A DNA stretch of 64,000 nucleotides from Thermoleophilia bacterium (GTDB lineage: Bacteria > Actinomycetota > Thermoleophilia > Gaiellales > JAICJC01): positions 1 to 64,000 of the forward strand of contig JAICYJ010000002.1 in assembly GCA_025934255.1 (NCBI GenBank), written 5' to 3'. Made by a program: the position numbers and the translations under genes. A model generated the notes under the pieces. It did not search any database and was not told the DNA's origin. It was given only the letters and a program-made list of their open reading frames with translations. Shown here piece by piece: positions 48,936 through 59,894 of the stretch (positions are counted from its first letter, which is position 1; each line of letters begins with the position of its first letter).

Positions 48936-50363
48936 GTGCTGACCGTCGCCGACATCATCGCGCTGCCCCAGCTGGAGCTCGAGGTGGCGGGCGGCGGCGA
49001 CGGCCGCGATCGGGTCGTGCGGTGGGCCCACATCAGCGAGCTGGACGACCCCACGCCGTGGCTGCGCGGCGGCGAGCTGCTGCTGACCACCGGGCAGCCG
49101 CTGCAGCGCGACCCCGCCGGCTTCGTCGATCGCCTGGCCGGGCACGGCCTGGCCGGGATCTGCCTGGGGCTGGGCTTCGGGTTCGACGAGATGCCGGCCG
49201 AGGCGGTGGCCGCCGCCGACCGGCTCGGCTTCCCGGCCATCACCACCCCCTACCACGTACCCTTCATCGCGATCACCGAGGCCGTGTTCACGGCCCAGGG
49301 CGACGCCCGGGTGCAGACGCTCGAGCGCCTCACCGAGCTGATGCTGGACGGGCGTGACCTGGACGCGATGCTGACCGAGATGGGCCGGGTGGCCGGCACC
49401 GCGCTGGTGCTGCGCGAGCCGTCCGGCCGGGTCCTTGCCCGCACCGGTGAGATCGCCGAGAGCGACGCCGGGGCGGTGGTGCTGCCGGTCGTGACGGGCA
49501 GCACGGTGCACGCCGAGCTGGTGGCCCGGCCCGCGGAGCACGACCGGCAGCTGCTGCACCACGTGCAGACGGTGCTGGCGGTGGAGCTGCTGAAGCGCCG
49601 GGCCGTGGCCGAGGCCCAGCGGCGGCTGTCGGGCGACCTCGTCGAGTCGATCCTGGCCGGCGAGGTGAGCGGGCCGGAGCTGCGGCGCAAGGCCGCCGCC
49701 TTCGGCCTGCAGGGCGAGCAGCCGATGGCGTTCGCGCTGCTGCGGCCGTCCCAACGCGGCACGCGGGCGCTGGCAGAGCTGGCCGACCATGCCGGTGACC
49801 AGTGGCCCTGCACGGTCCGCGACGGCGGCGTCGCGGTGCTGCTCGAGGCAGACGACGATACGCAGGCGGAGCTGCGGGCCGAGTCCCTGCTCTCCGCGAC
49901 CGGTGCCGGAGCAGCCGGCGTCGGCCGCGTCCGGCGCAACCCGGCCGACCTGCGGCGCAGCTATGACGAGGCGCTGTACGCGGTCGAGGCGCGGACCGCG
50001 AACGGCCACCCCGCGCTGGCCACGTTCCGCGATCTCGGCTCGATCCAGCTGCTGCTGTCTCTTCAGGACGAGCGGGGCGTCGAGCTCTACTGCGACTCGC
50101 TGCTGGGCCGCCTGGTCGAGCACGACAGCGCCCACGGATCGTCCCTGGTCGACTCGCTGCGCGCCTACATCGAGGCGAACGGCCGCTGGGCCGAGGCGGC
50201 CGCCGAGCTGCACGTGCACCGCCACACGCTGCGGTACCGCGTGCGCAAGATCGAGGAGCTGACCGGCCGCGACCTGAGCAACGCCGGCGACCGGCTGGAG
50301 CTGTGGCTGGCGCTGCGCGCACACCAGCTGCGCACGCCCGTGGCCCCGCTGGAGCCGGTGTGA
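48936..50363 (+). CDS. PucR/CdaR-family transcriptional regulator
   Basis: A 475-aa regulator. The N-terminal PucR domain (LTVADIIALPQLELEVAGGG to VFTAQGDARVQTLERLTELM) and a middle GGDEF-like degenerate domain (CDSLLGRLVEHD is near its end) lead to the C-terminal HTH_30: AAAELHVHRHTLRYRVRKIEELTG. Family members activate purine, polyamine or GABA catabolism genes. The GTG directly follows the aminotransferase TAA. It probably controls the divergent polyamine promoter by way of the repeat at 47435-47457. Its stop overlaps the next start by 4 bp. Confidence 0.92.
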   Translation: MLTVADIIALPQLELEVAGGGDGRDRVVRWAHISELDDPTPWLRGGELLLTTGQPLQRDPAGFVDRLAGHGLAGICLGLGFGFDEMPAEAVAAADRLGFPAITTPYHVPFIAITEAVFTAQGDARVQTLERLTELMLDGRDLDAMLTEMGRVAGTALVLREPSGRVLARTGEIAESDAGAVVLPVVTGSTVHAELVARPAEHDRQLLHHVQTVLAVELLKRRAVAEAQRRLSGDLVESILAGEVSGPELRRKAAAFGLQGEQPMAFALLRPSQRGTRALAELADHAGDQWPCTVRDGGVAVLLEADDDTQAELRAESLLSATGAGAAGVGRVRRNPADLRRSYDEALYAVEARTANGHPALATFRDLGSIQLLLSLQDERGVELYCDSLLGRLVEHDSAHGSSLVDSLRAYIEANGRWAEAAAELHVHRHTLRYRVRKIEELTGRDLSNAGDRLELWLALRAHQLRTPVAPLEPV

Positions 50364-51499
50364 GCACGGTCGCGGTGATCGGGGCGGCCGGCATCATCGG
50401 GCCGGCCATCGTGGCGACGCTGGCCGAGCACGATGCCGTCGATGAGATCCGCTGCCTCGATCGCGACGGGGACGGCGCACGCGCTGTGGCCAAGCGCCAC
50501 GGCGGCGGCAGGGCCAGGGCTGCGGCGCTCGACATCACCGACCATGACGCTGCGGTCGCCGCGCTGCAGGGCTCAACCCTGCTCCTGAACACCGCCGCCT
50601 ACCGGATCAACCTGGCGGCCATGGAGGTGGCGCTGGAGGCGGGTGCCCACTACCTCGACCTGGGCGGGCTCTACCACGTCACCCGCGAGCAGGTGAAGCT
50701 CGACCTGCGTTTCCGCGAGGCCGGCCTGCTGGCCGTGCTGGGCATGGGCTCGACGCCGGGCAAGACCAACGTCATGGCCGCACACGCGGTGGCCGGGCTG
50801 GGCGGGCGCGTCGACCGGGTGGTGGTGGCCGCAGCCGGCCGTGACCCCGACCCGCCGTCCGGGCCGCTGGTCGCGCCCTACGCGATGGAGACGATCCTGG
50901 ACGAGCTGTCGATGCCGACCCCGGTCGTGCGCGACGGCGAGCACGTGTTCCTGGAGCCGCTCACCGACGCCGGCACGGTCGAGTTCGGCGAGCCGGTGGG
51001 TGCGGCGCCGACCATCTACACGATCCACTCGGAGCAGGCCACCTTCACCGACAGCTTCGGCGCCCGCGACGTCAGCTTCCAGCTGTCGCTGAACCCCGTC
51101 TTCCTCGACAAGATCCGGCTTCTCACCGACCTCGGCCTGGCCGGCACCGACCAGGTCGACGTGCGCGGCACGCCGGTGGTGCCGCGGCAGTTGCTGCTGG
51201 CCCTGCTGGCGCGGCTGCCGAAGGCGTCGCCGTCGCACGAGGCGTTCGGCATCCACCGCGTCGAGGTGTACGGGGAGCACGGCACGGCCGTGATCGAGTG
51301 CGTCACGCGGTCGGTCGACCGGCTCGAGTTCGGGGGCGGCGTGCTCTCGACCGCCTGCCCGCCGGCGGTGGTCGCCGACATGATCTGCCGCGGCGAGATC
51401 GACCGGCACGGCGTGTTCCCGTCCGAACAGGTGGTGCCGTTCCACGCGCTGTTCGAGCGGCTCGAGCGCTACGGCGTGACCGTCCGCGGCGCGGTCTAG
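50360..51499 (+). CDS. Saccharopine-dehydrogenase-like oxidoreductase
   Basis: A 379-aa NAD(P)-dependent protein. The Rossmann motif VAVIGAAGIIGPAIVATL is at the N-terminus; LLLNTAAYRINLAAMEVALE and HYLDLGG follow, as in saccharopine/carboxynorspermidine dehydrogenases. The GTG at 50360 overlaps the PucR stop (GTGTGA). Two roles suit its place after an omega-aminotransferase and a polyamine importer: lysine/saccharopine-type metabolism, or reductive condensation of an aldehyde with an amine, as in carboxyspermidine synthesis. The actual substrate is not proved. Last gene of the operon. Confidence 0.83.
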   Translation: MSTVAVIGAAGIIGPAIVATLAEHDAVDEIRCLDRDGDGARAVAKRHGGGRARAAALDITDHDAAVAALQGSTLLLNTAAYRINLAAMEVALEAGAHYLDLGGLYHVTREQVKLDLRFREAGLLAVLGMGSTPGKTNVMAAHAVAGLGGRVDRVVVAAAGRDPDPPSGPLVAPYAMETILDELSMPTPVVRDGEHVFLEPLTDAGTVEFGEPVGAAPTIYTIHSEQATFTDSFGARDVSFQLSLNPVFLDKIRLLTDLGLAGTDQVDVRGTPVVPRQLLLALLARLPKASPSHEAFGIHRVEVYGEHGTAVIECVTRSVDRLEFGGGVLSTACPPAVVADMICRGEIDRHGVFPSEQVVPFHALFERLERYGVTVRGAV

Positions 51500-51550
51500 C
51501 CGTTCGGCGGCGGGCCGCGCCGGTCGCCCGGCGCGGCCCGCGGCGATCGT

Positions 51551-51964
51551 TCAGTCGAGCAGCTTCTTGACGCCGTCCAGCTTCTTGCGCATCTCGCCCA
51601 CCTCGGCGGCCTGCGACTTGACCGCCTCGGCCAGCGCCTGCACGCTGTCGACCAGCGACTTGGCGAGGGCGTCGATATCGGCTCCTGCGGTAGTGGCCGC
51701 CTTGCGCCCGCGGCGGGCACCCTTGCGCGCGGTTGCGGTGGCGGATGCCTTGCGTCCCGGGGGACGTCCGCGACGTGTGCGCGGTCGCAGCGAACCACCG
51801 GCGCGCTTGCGCGCCACCCGGTAGTAGTTGGCGGCCACGGTTCCAGCTCGGCGGCCCGAGTCAGCGGAGATCTTCGCGAACGCCTCGGTGCGGTTCATCC
51901 CACCCGCCACCAGCTTTTCGACCTGCTCGAAGATCTGCTCGCCTACCTCACCTGAGCGGGGCAT
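51551..51964 (-). CDS. AT-hook DNA-binding protein with coiled-coil tail
   Basis: A 137-aa basic protein. The N-terminus (EQIFEQVEKLVAGGMNRTEAFAKISAD, then RAGTVAANYYRVAR) looks like a small helical DNA-binding domain. The middle is a Lys/Arg/Ala-rich region with a clear AT-hook, RRGRPPGRK, and histone-H1-like repeats. The end is a short coiled coil (ALAEAVKSQAAEVGEMRKKL). It may be a nucleoid-associated protein; no family name is certain. The start has AAGGTGA as ribosome-binding site. An inverted repeat beginning CGTTCGT and ending ACGAACG (about 51978-52011) in its promoter may be an autoregulatory site. Confidence 0.75.
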   Translation of the reverse strand: MPRSGEVGEQIFEQVEKLVAGGMNRTEAFAKISADSGRRAGTVAANYYRVARKRAGGSLRPRTRRGRPPGRKASATATARKGARRGRKAATTAGADIDALAKSLVDSVQALAEAVKSQAAEVGEMRKKLDGVKKLLD

Positions 51965-52024
51965 ATTTCACCTTTCGTTCGTTGGATGTACGCCCACTCT
52001 ACCGTACGAACGATTGGCGGCACG

Positions 52025-53650
52025 TTATAAATGACCGCGCCTATATAGATGTATCAGTGCATTGGTTGACGAGTCGTGTTTCAGATCAGGCTCATCATCA
52101 CTTTCAAGCTCGGCCGCTATGCGTTTCGCGAGCACCTTCCCGAGCTCGACCCCCCACTGATCGAACGAGTTGATGTCCCAGATCACGCCCTGCGTGAACA
52201 CGCTGTGCTCATACAGCGCGACCAGGCTCCCCAGCGTGGCGGGCGTGAGACGTTCGGCCAGCAACGTGCTGCTGGGACGGTTGCCCTCGAACACCCGGTG
52301 CGGGGCCAGCTCGGCGCGCGAACCCTCGGCCCGCACCTCGTCGAGGCGTTTCCCGAAGGCCAGCGCCTCGGTCTGTGCGAACACGTTGGCCATCAGCAGG
52401 TCGTGGTGGCGGCCGAGCGGGTTGAGGCTGTGCAGGAAGCCGATGAAGTCACACGGGATCAGACGCGTGCCCTGATGGAGGAGTTGATAGAACGAGTGCT
52501 GGCCGTTCGTCCCCGGCTCTCCCCAGTAGACCGCCCCCGTTTCATAGTCGACGCGGGTACCGTCCAGAGTGACATGTTTCCCGTTGCTCTCCATCGTCAA
52601 CTGTTGTAGGTATGCCGGGAAACGCTTGAGGTACTGGTCGTAGGGCAACACGGCAACCGTCTGGGCATCAAAAAAGTCGCTGTACCAGACTGCCAGGAGA
52701 CCCATCAACACGGGCATGTTCTGTTCAAGCGCGGCTGTGCGGAAATGCACATCCATGGCATGAAAACCGCCGAGCAACTCCCGGAACCGATCGGGCCCGA
52801 CCGCGATCATCGTCGAGAGGCCGATCGCCGAGTCCATGGAGTAACGGCCACCCACCCAGTCCCAGAAGCCGAACATGTTGTCCAGATCGACACCAAAGGC
52901 CGACACCTCGTCGGCTGCGGTCGAGACGGCGACGAAGTGCCGCGCGATCGCGGCCTCGTCCGGCATCGCCGCCAGCACCCATTCGCGCGCGCTCGCGGCG
53001 TTGGTCATCGTCTCCTGCGTCGTGAAGGTCTTGGAGGCGATGATGAACAGCGTCTCGGCCGGGTCGAGGTCGCGGGTGGCCTCGGCAAAGTCGGTGCCGT
53101 CGACGTTGGAGACGAACCGGAACTCAAGATCACGCTGCGAGTAGCTGCGCAGAGCCTCGTAGGCCATCACCGGCCCCAGGTCGGAGCCGCCGATGCCGAC
53201 GTTTATGACGTTGCGAATCGGCTTGCCGGTATGGCCCTTCCAGTCGCCGCTGCGAACGCGGTCGGCAAAGGCGCCCATGCGGTCGAGCACCTCGTGCACG
53301 GCCGGCACCACGTCGCTGCCATCGACCACGATCGATTCGCCGGCCGGCGCACGCAGGGCCACGTGCAGCACCGAGCGGCTCTCGGTGGTGTTGATCGGAG
53401 CGCCGGTGAACATGGCCTCCCTGCGGGCCTCCAGCCCGCGCTCGCGGGCCAGCTCGATCAGCAGGCGCAGCGTCTCCTGGGTGGCGCGGTGCTTCGAGTA
53501 GTCAAGCCGGAGCCCGGCGCCGGCGGCCGTCATCCGGCTGCCCCGCTGCGGGTCCTCGGCGAACAGCTCGCGCAGGTGCATGCTGCCGATCTCGGCGTGA
53601 TGGAGCTCGAGTGCCTTCCAGGCAGGCGTGTCTCTGAGCGGGGCGGACAT
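52025..53650 (-). CDS. pgi: Glucose-6-phosphate isomerase
   Basis: A 541-aa glycolytic enzyme. Signatures are [52 protein letters not shown], the first PROSITE-type motif [13 protein letters not shown], and [20 protein letters not shown] with the catalytic Lys/His region [17 protein letters not shown] 53650 is chosen because TACGGT lies exactly six bases upstream; an extension to 53680 is less likely. Full-length SIS-fold homodimer of the usual large bacterial type. The last ~90 bases and the gap beyond are visibly richer in A+T than the surroundings. Confidence 0.95.
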   Translation of the reverse strand: MSAPLRDTPAWKALELHHAEIGSMHLRELFAEDPQRGSRMTAAGAGLRLDYSKHRATQETLRLLIELARERGLEARREAMFTGAPINTTESRSVLHVALRAPAGESIVVDGSDVVPAVHEVLDRMGAFADRVRSGDWKGHTGKPIRNVINVGIGGSDLGPVMAYEALRSYSQRDLEFRFVSNVDGTDFAEATRDLDPAETLFIIASKTFTTQETMTNAASAREWVLAAMPDEAAIARHFVAVSTAADEVSAFGVDLDNMFGFWDWVGGRYSMDSAIGLSTMIAVGPDRFRELLGGFHAMDVHFRTAALEQNMPVLMGLLAVWYSDFFDAQTVAVLPYDQYLKRFPAYLQQLTMESNGKHVTLDGTRVDYETGAVYWGEPGTNGQHSFYQLLHQGTRLIPCDFIGFLHSLNPLGRHHDLLMANVFAQTEALAFGKRLDEVRAEGSRAELAPHRVFEGNRPSSTLLAERLTPATLGSLVALYEHSVFTQGVIWDINSFDQWGVELGKVLAKRIAAELESDDEPDLKHDSSTNALIHLYRRGHL

Positions 53651-53656
53651 CGGCGA

Positions 53657-53662
53657 ACCGTA
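53657..53662 (-). promoter_or_regulatory. -10 element of a leaderless promoter (pgi)
   Basis: TACGGT on the minus strand ends six bases before the ATG at 53650, with no ribosome-binding site. Confidence 0.45.
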
Positions 53663-53724
53663 CACCCGGCGCGGGCTCACTCGGTTTGACTGATCAGGCG
53701 GCGCCCCCTATCCTGTGCAGCACG

Positions 53725-53847
53725 ATGCCGCGCACCGCGAACACCAAGGAGATCGCTGCCCGCTCTACGTTGAGCGGGCGGCCTGTCGGGCTCATGTCCG
53801 CGTTCGCCATCTCGCTGCTCGGCCTGCTCCTGCTCCTCGCCCGCTAG
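53725..53847 (+). CDS. Leucine-rich leader peptide upstream of leuA
   Basis: A 40-codon ORF (too short for most gene finders) whose end reads AISLLGLLLLLAR followed by TAG. Seven of the last eleven codons are Leu (CTG/CTC). An in-frame ATG at 53794 would give a 17-residue peptide of classic leader size. Its stop codon lies in the loop and stem of a hairpin (53837-53852), and it ends 100 bp before the leuA ATG. This is the pattern expected for leucine-dependent attenuation. A tiny single-helix membrane protein is the other reading, since the Leu run is also hydrophobic. TATCCT at 53709-53714 is a possible -10. Confidence 0.6.
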   Translation: MPRTANTKEIAARSTLSGRPVGLMSAFAISLLGLLLLLAR

Positions 53848-53924
53848 GGCGACGGACTTCTGCTCACGCGCCGCCCGCCGGCGCACACGCACACGAACAC
53901 GCCGGGAGAGGTGCGCCCTCTCCC
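53837..53924 (+). promoter_or_regulatory. Attenuator-like leader hairpins of the leu/ilv operon
   Basis: Three stems follow the leader peptide: TCGCCC/GGGCGA around its stop (53837-53852), GCGCC/GGCGC (53868-53884), and a perfect 8-bp GGGAGAGG/CCTCTCCC with a five-base loop (53904-53924). The last ends nine bases before the AGGAGG of leuA, so it could terminate transcription or hide the leader. There is no U-run. Confidence 0.55.
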
Positions 53925-53947
53925 TCATGAGCAGGAGGAACAGCCCC

Positions 53948-55480
<1,533 letters not shown>

Positions 55481-55514
55481 TGAGATACACCACCCCCTTC
55501 CAGGAGCGCAGGCC

Positions 55515-56603
55515 ATGAGCCCGAGCACACGACCCATACCGATCGTCGCCTGTCTGGCCGGCGACGGCATCGGCCCAGAGGTGATGGCCGAGGCGGGCCG
55601 CGTCATCGACGCGGCGTCGCAGCTGTTCGGGATCCGCGTGCGCCAGGTGCACCTGCCGTTCGGCGGCGACGCCATCGACAAGCACGGGGATCCCTTCCCC
55701 AGCCACGTGCGGGCGGCCGTGAAGGCGTCCGACGCGGTGCTGCTGGGAGCGGTCGGCGGACCACGCTGGGACGGGTCGCCGGTGCGGCCGGAGGCCGGCC
55801 TGCTGGGGCTTCGCAAGGAGCTCGACACCTACGCCAACCTGCGACCGGTGCGCCACGGCGCGATCGACCTGATGGTGGTGCGCGAGCTGACCGGCGGCCT
55901 CTACTTCGGCACGAAGACGCTGGAGCAGGACGTCGCCAGCGACGAGTGCCGCTACACCCGCGACCAGATCGAGCGGGTCGCGCGGTGGGGGTTCAGGCTG
56001 GCCCGCCGCCGCGGCGGGCGTGTCGTCTCGGTGGACAAGGCCAACGTGCTGTCCACCTCCAAGCTGTGGCGCCGCGTCGTCACGGAGCTGCAGGCGTCGG
56101 AGTTCGAGGAGATCCGGCTGACCCACGAGCTGGTCGACTCGTTCGCCATGAACCTGGCGACGCGACCGCAGGACTACGACGTGGTGCTGACCGAGAACCT
56201 GTTCGGAGACATCCTGTCCGACCTGGCCGCGGCCGTGGGCGGCGGCCTGGGCCTGGCGCCCTCGGCCTCGCTGGGCAGCGAGCCCCCGGGCATCTTCGAG
56301 CCGGTGCACGGCTCGGCGCCGGACATCGCCGGCCAGGGCGAGGCCAACCCGATCGCGATGATCCTGTCGGTCGGTTTGATGTTCACCTACGGGCTGGCCC
56401 GGCGCGACATCGGCCGCACCATCGCCGCCGCCGTCGACCAGGTGCTGGCCGAGGGCACCGCCACCGCCGACCAGGTCTCCGGCGGCCGCGCCTACGCGAC
56501 GTGGGAGGTGGGCCAGGCGGTCTGCCGCGCGCTGGCCGACCACGCCCACGGCAGCGGGGAGTTCGCTGCAGACCCGTACGGCGAGGCGGTCGCCCGTGGA
56601 TAG
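55515..56603 (+). CDS. leuB: 3-isopropylmalate dehydrogenase
   Basis: A 362-aa NAD+-dependent decarboxylating dehydrogenase of leucine synthesis. CLAGDGIGPEVMAEAGRVID, the Arg-rich LRKELDTYANLRPVR, the signature NLFGDILSDLAAAVGGGLGL with the metal Asp, and FEPVHGSAPDIAGQGEANP with the NAD site are intact. Usual length. It follows leuA with a 34-bp gap and overlaps ilvB by 8 bp. leuC and leuD, for the intervening isomerase, are not in the window, so the pathway is completed elsewhere. Confidence 0.96.
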   Translation: MSPSTRPIPIVACLAGDGIGPEVMAEAGRVIDAASQLFGIRVRQVHLPFGGDAIDKHGDPFPSHVRAAVKASDAVLLGAVGGPRWDGSPVRPEAGLLGLRKELDTYANLRPVRHGAIDLMVVRELTGGLYFGTKTLEQDVASDECRYTRDQIERVARWGFRLARRRGGRVVSVDKANVLSTSKLWRRVVTELQASEFEEIRLTHELVDSFAMNLATRPQDYDVVLTENLFGDILSDLAAAVGGGLGLAPSASLGSEPPGIFEPVHGSAPDIAGQGEANPIAMILSVGLMFTYGLARRDIGRTIAAAVDQVLAEGTATADQVSGGRAYATWEVGQAVCRALADHAHGSGEFAADPYGEAVARG

Positions 56604-58350
56604 CGAGAAGCGACGCATGACCGGCGCGGAGGCCGTGATCCGGTCGCTCGAAGCGGAGGGCGTGACCGACGTGTTCGGGCTGCCGGGCGGCGCCATCCTG
56701 CCGCTGTACGACGCCTGGGCCGCCTGCGAGCACACCATCCGCCACTACCTCGTCCGCCACGAGCAGGGCGCCGGCCACATGGCGCAGGGCTACGCGCGCG
56801 CCACCGGCAAGGTGGGCGTGGCCATCGCCACGTCCGGCCCGGGCGCGACCAACCTGGTCACCCCCATCGCCGACGCGTACCTCGACTCGACGCCGATCGT
56901 GTGCATCACCGGCCAGGTGCCGACCCACCTGATCGGCACCGACGCCTTCCAGGAGGCCGACATCCAGGGCATCACGATGCCGGTGGTCAAGCACTCATGG
57001 CTGGTCGACCGCGCGGAGGACATCCCGCGCATCGTCAAGGAGGCGTTCCACATCGCCCGCAGCGGCCGCCCCGGCCCGGTGCTGATCGACATCCCCAAGG
57101 ACCTGCAGCTGGCGGAGATCACCTACGTGCCCTCCAAGCAGGTCGACATCCCCGGCTACAAGCCCTCGCGGCACGGCCACCCCAAGCAGGTGATCACGGC
57201 CGCCGAGGCGATCCTGGCCGCGGAGCGGCCGGTGTTCTACGTGGGCGGTGGCACCGTCTCCGCCGACGTCGACCCCGGCGATCTGATCCGCATCGCCGAG
57301 GCGGTGCAGATGCCGGTGGTGACAACGCTGATGGCGAAGGGCGCGTTCCCCGACTCGCATCCGCTCTGCATCGGCCTGCCCGGCATGCACGGCTCCAAGG
57401 CCGCGAACTGGGCGCTGAACCGGGCCGACCTGCTGATCGCCTGCGGGTCGCGCTTCGACGACCGCGTGACGGGCAAGCTGGACACGTTCGCGCCCGGCGC
57501 GAAGGTGATCCACATGGACGTCGACCCGGCCGAGATCGACAAGAACCGGACGGCGCAGATCCCGATCGTGGGCTCGCTGGAGCTGGTCGTGCCGAAGCTG
57601 GGCGAGGCGCTGCAGTCGCGGATGAACGGCGGCCCGCCGAAGGCGGCGGCCTGGCTGTCGGAGGTGCAGGGCTGGAAGCAGCAGCATCCGTTCCGCTACC
57701 GCAACTCGGAGCCGCTCAAGCCGGAGTACGTGATCGAGCGGCTGCGCGACATGACGGCCGACCGCGAGGTGATCTGGACGACCGGCGTCGGCCAGCACCA
57801 GATGTGGGCGGCCCAGTACCTGACCATCGACCGGCCCCGGAACTGGCTGACCTCGGGCGGCCTGGGCACGATGGGCTTCGGGGTGCCGGCCGCGATCGGC
57901 GCGAAGGTCGGCCGGCCGGACGCGACCGTGATCAACATCGACGGCGACGGCTGCTTCCAGATGACGATGCAGGAGCTGGCCACGGCCAAGATGTACGGGA
58001 TCGGCGCCATCCACGTGGTCATCAACAACGGCTGGCTGGGCATGGTTCGCCAGTGGCAGGAGCTGTTCCACGGCGAGCGCTACTCGGAGACGCTGTTCGA
58101 TGCCAACCTGCCCGACTACGTGAAGCTGGCCGAGGCCTTCGGGCTGCCCGGGTTCCGGTGCGAGACGCTCGAGGATGTGGACGCGGCCATCGCCGCGGCG
58201 CTTCAGTGCGGCACCGCCTGCGTGATCGACGCCCGCGTCGACCATGAGGAGAAGGTCTACCCGATGGTGCCCGCCGGCGGCTCCTCCGCCGAGATGATCG
58301 ACGTGGAGTGGGCCGAGGACGACAACGCCTGGGTCGAGGAGGGAGTCTGA
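56596..58350 (+). CDS. ilvB: Acetolactate synthase, catalytic subunit
   Basis: A 584-aa ThDP enzyme making acetolactate or acetohydroxybutyrate for valine, leucine and isoleucine. The ThDP Glu is in VRHEQGAGHMAQGYARATGK; TSGPGATNLVTPIADAYLDS is the family core; FAD is bound by the middle domain (CGSRFDDRVTGKL). The ThDP/Mg motif is NIDGDGCFQMTMQELATAKM with NNGWLGMVRQWQ. GTG 56596 lies within leuB; an ATG at 56617 is the alternative. It overlaps leuB by 8 bp and precedes ilvN by one base. Feedback control comes from IlvN. Confidence 0.96.
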   Translation: MDSEKRRMTGAEAVIRSLEAEGVTDVFGLPGGAILPLYDAWAACEHTIRHYLVRHEQGAGHMAQGYARATGKVGVAIATSGPGATNLVTPIADAYLDSTPIVCITGQVPTHLIGTDAFQEADIQGITMPVVKHSWLVDRAEDIPRIVKEAFHIARSGRPGPVLIDIPKDLQLAEITYVPSKQVDIPGYKPSRHGHPKQVITAAEAILAAERPVFYVGGGTVSADVDPGDLIRIAEAVQMPVVTTLMAKGAFPDSHPLCIGLPGMHGSKAANWALNRADLLIACGSRFDDRVTGKLDTFAPGAKVIHMDVDPAEIDKNRTAQIPIVGSLELVVPKLGEALQSRMNGGPPKAAAWLSEVQGWKQQHPFRYRNSEPLKPEYVIERLRDMTADREVIWTTGVGQHQMWAAQYLTIDRPRNWLTSGGLGTMGFGVPAAIGAKVGRPDATVINIDGDGCFQMTMQELATAKMYGIGAIHVVINNGWLGMVRQWQELFHGERYSETLFDANLPDYVKLAEAFGLPGFRCETLEDVDAAIAAALQCGTACVIDARVDHEEKVYPMVPAGGSSAEMIDVEWAEDDNAWVEEGV

Positions 58351-58351
58351 C

Positions 58352-58864
58352 GTGAGCCACCACACGCTGTCCGTCCTGGTCGAGAACCGCCCCGGCGTGC
58401 TCACGCGCTGCGCCGGGCTGTTCGCGCGGCGCGGATTCAACATCGACTCACTCGCGGTCGGCACCACACAGGACCCGTCGCGCAGCCGCATCACGATCCG
58501 GATCGACTGCGAGCAGCACTCGGTCGACCAGGTGATCAAGCAGCTCTACAAGCTGGTGGACGTGCTGAAGGTGCACGAGCTGGATGCGACCGCCGTCGAG
58601 CTGGAGCTGTTGATGATCAAGGTCGCGAGCTCGCCCGACCGTCGGCCCGAGATCATCTCCCTGGCCGAGGTGTTCGAGGCCAAGGTGGTGGACGTGGGAC
58701 CGGAGGCCGTGACATTCTCATGCGTGGCCGGCCCCGATAGGCTGCAGGCGCTGGAGCAGCTGCTCGAGCCCTATGGCATCAAGGAACTGGTGCGCACCGG
58801 GCGGATCGCCCTCGATCGCGACGGTGAGCTTGGCAAGCGCAGAAGGATGCGCGTCGTCGCATAA
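58352..58864 (+). CDS. ilvN: Acetolactate synthase, regulatory subunit
   Basis: A 170-aa ACT-domain subunit that binds valine and activates the IlvB enzyme. The N-terminal ACT domain is [20 protein letters not shown] to [19 protein letters not shown], and the C-terminal half is the ALS_ss_C domain ([11 protein letters not shown] near the end). The GTG has a strong GGAGGGAG. Usual length. Positioned between ilvB and ilvC as in most actinobacteria. Confidence 0.95.
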   Translation: MSHHTLSVLVENRPGVLTRCAGLFARRGFNIDSLAVGTTQDPSRSRITIRIDCEQHSVDQVIKQLYKLVDVLKVHELDATAVELELLMIKVASSPDRRPEIISLAEVFEAKVVDVGPEAVTFSCVAGPDRLQALEQLLEPYGIKELVRTGRIALDRDGELGKRRRMRVVA

Positions 58865-58877
58865 GGAGAGAACCCAC

Positions 58878-59890
<1,013 letters not shown>

Positions 59891-59894
<4 letters not shown>

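Noticed and set aside
47412..50324. A 970-codon open frame on the minus strand opposite the omega-aminotransferase and PucR genes
   Set aside because: It is a GC-rich antisense shadow: the plus-strand frames have full family motifs, while the translation here is Arg/Gln/His-rich with no recognisable domain.
53681..53947. A T-box riboswitch before leuA
   Set aside because: No T-box consensus or specifier hairpin is visible; the Leu-rich leader ORF explains the region better.
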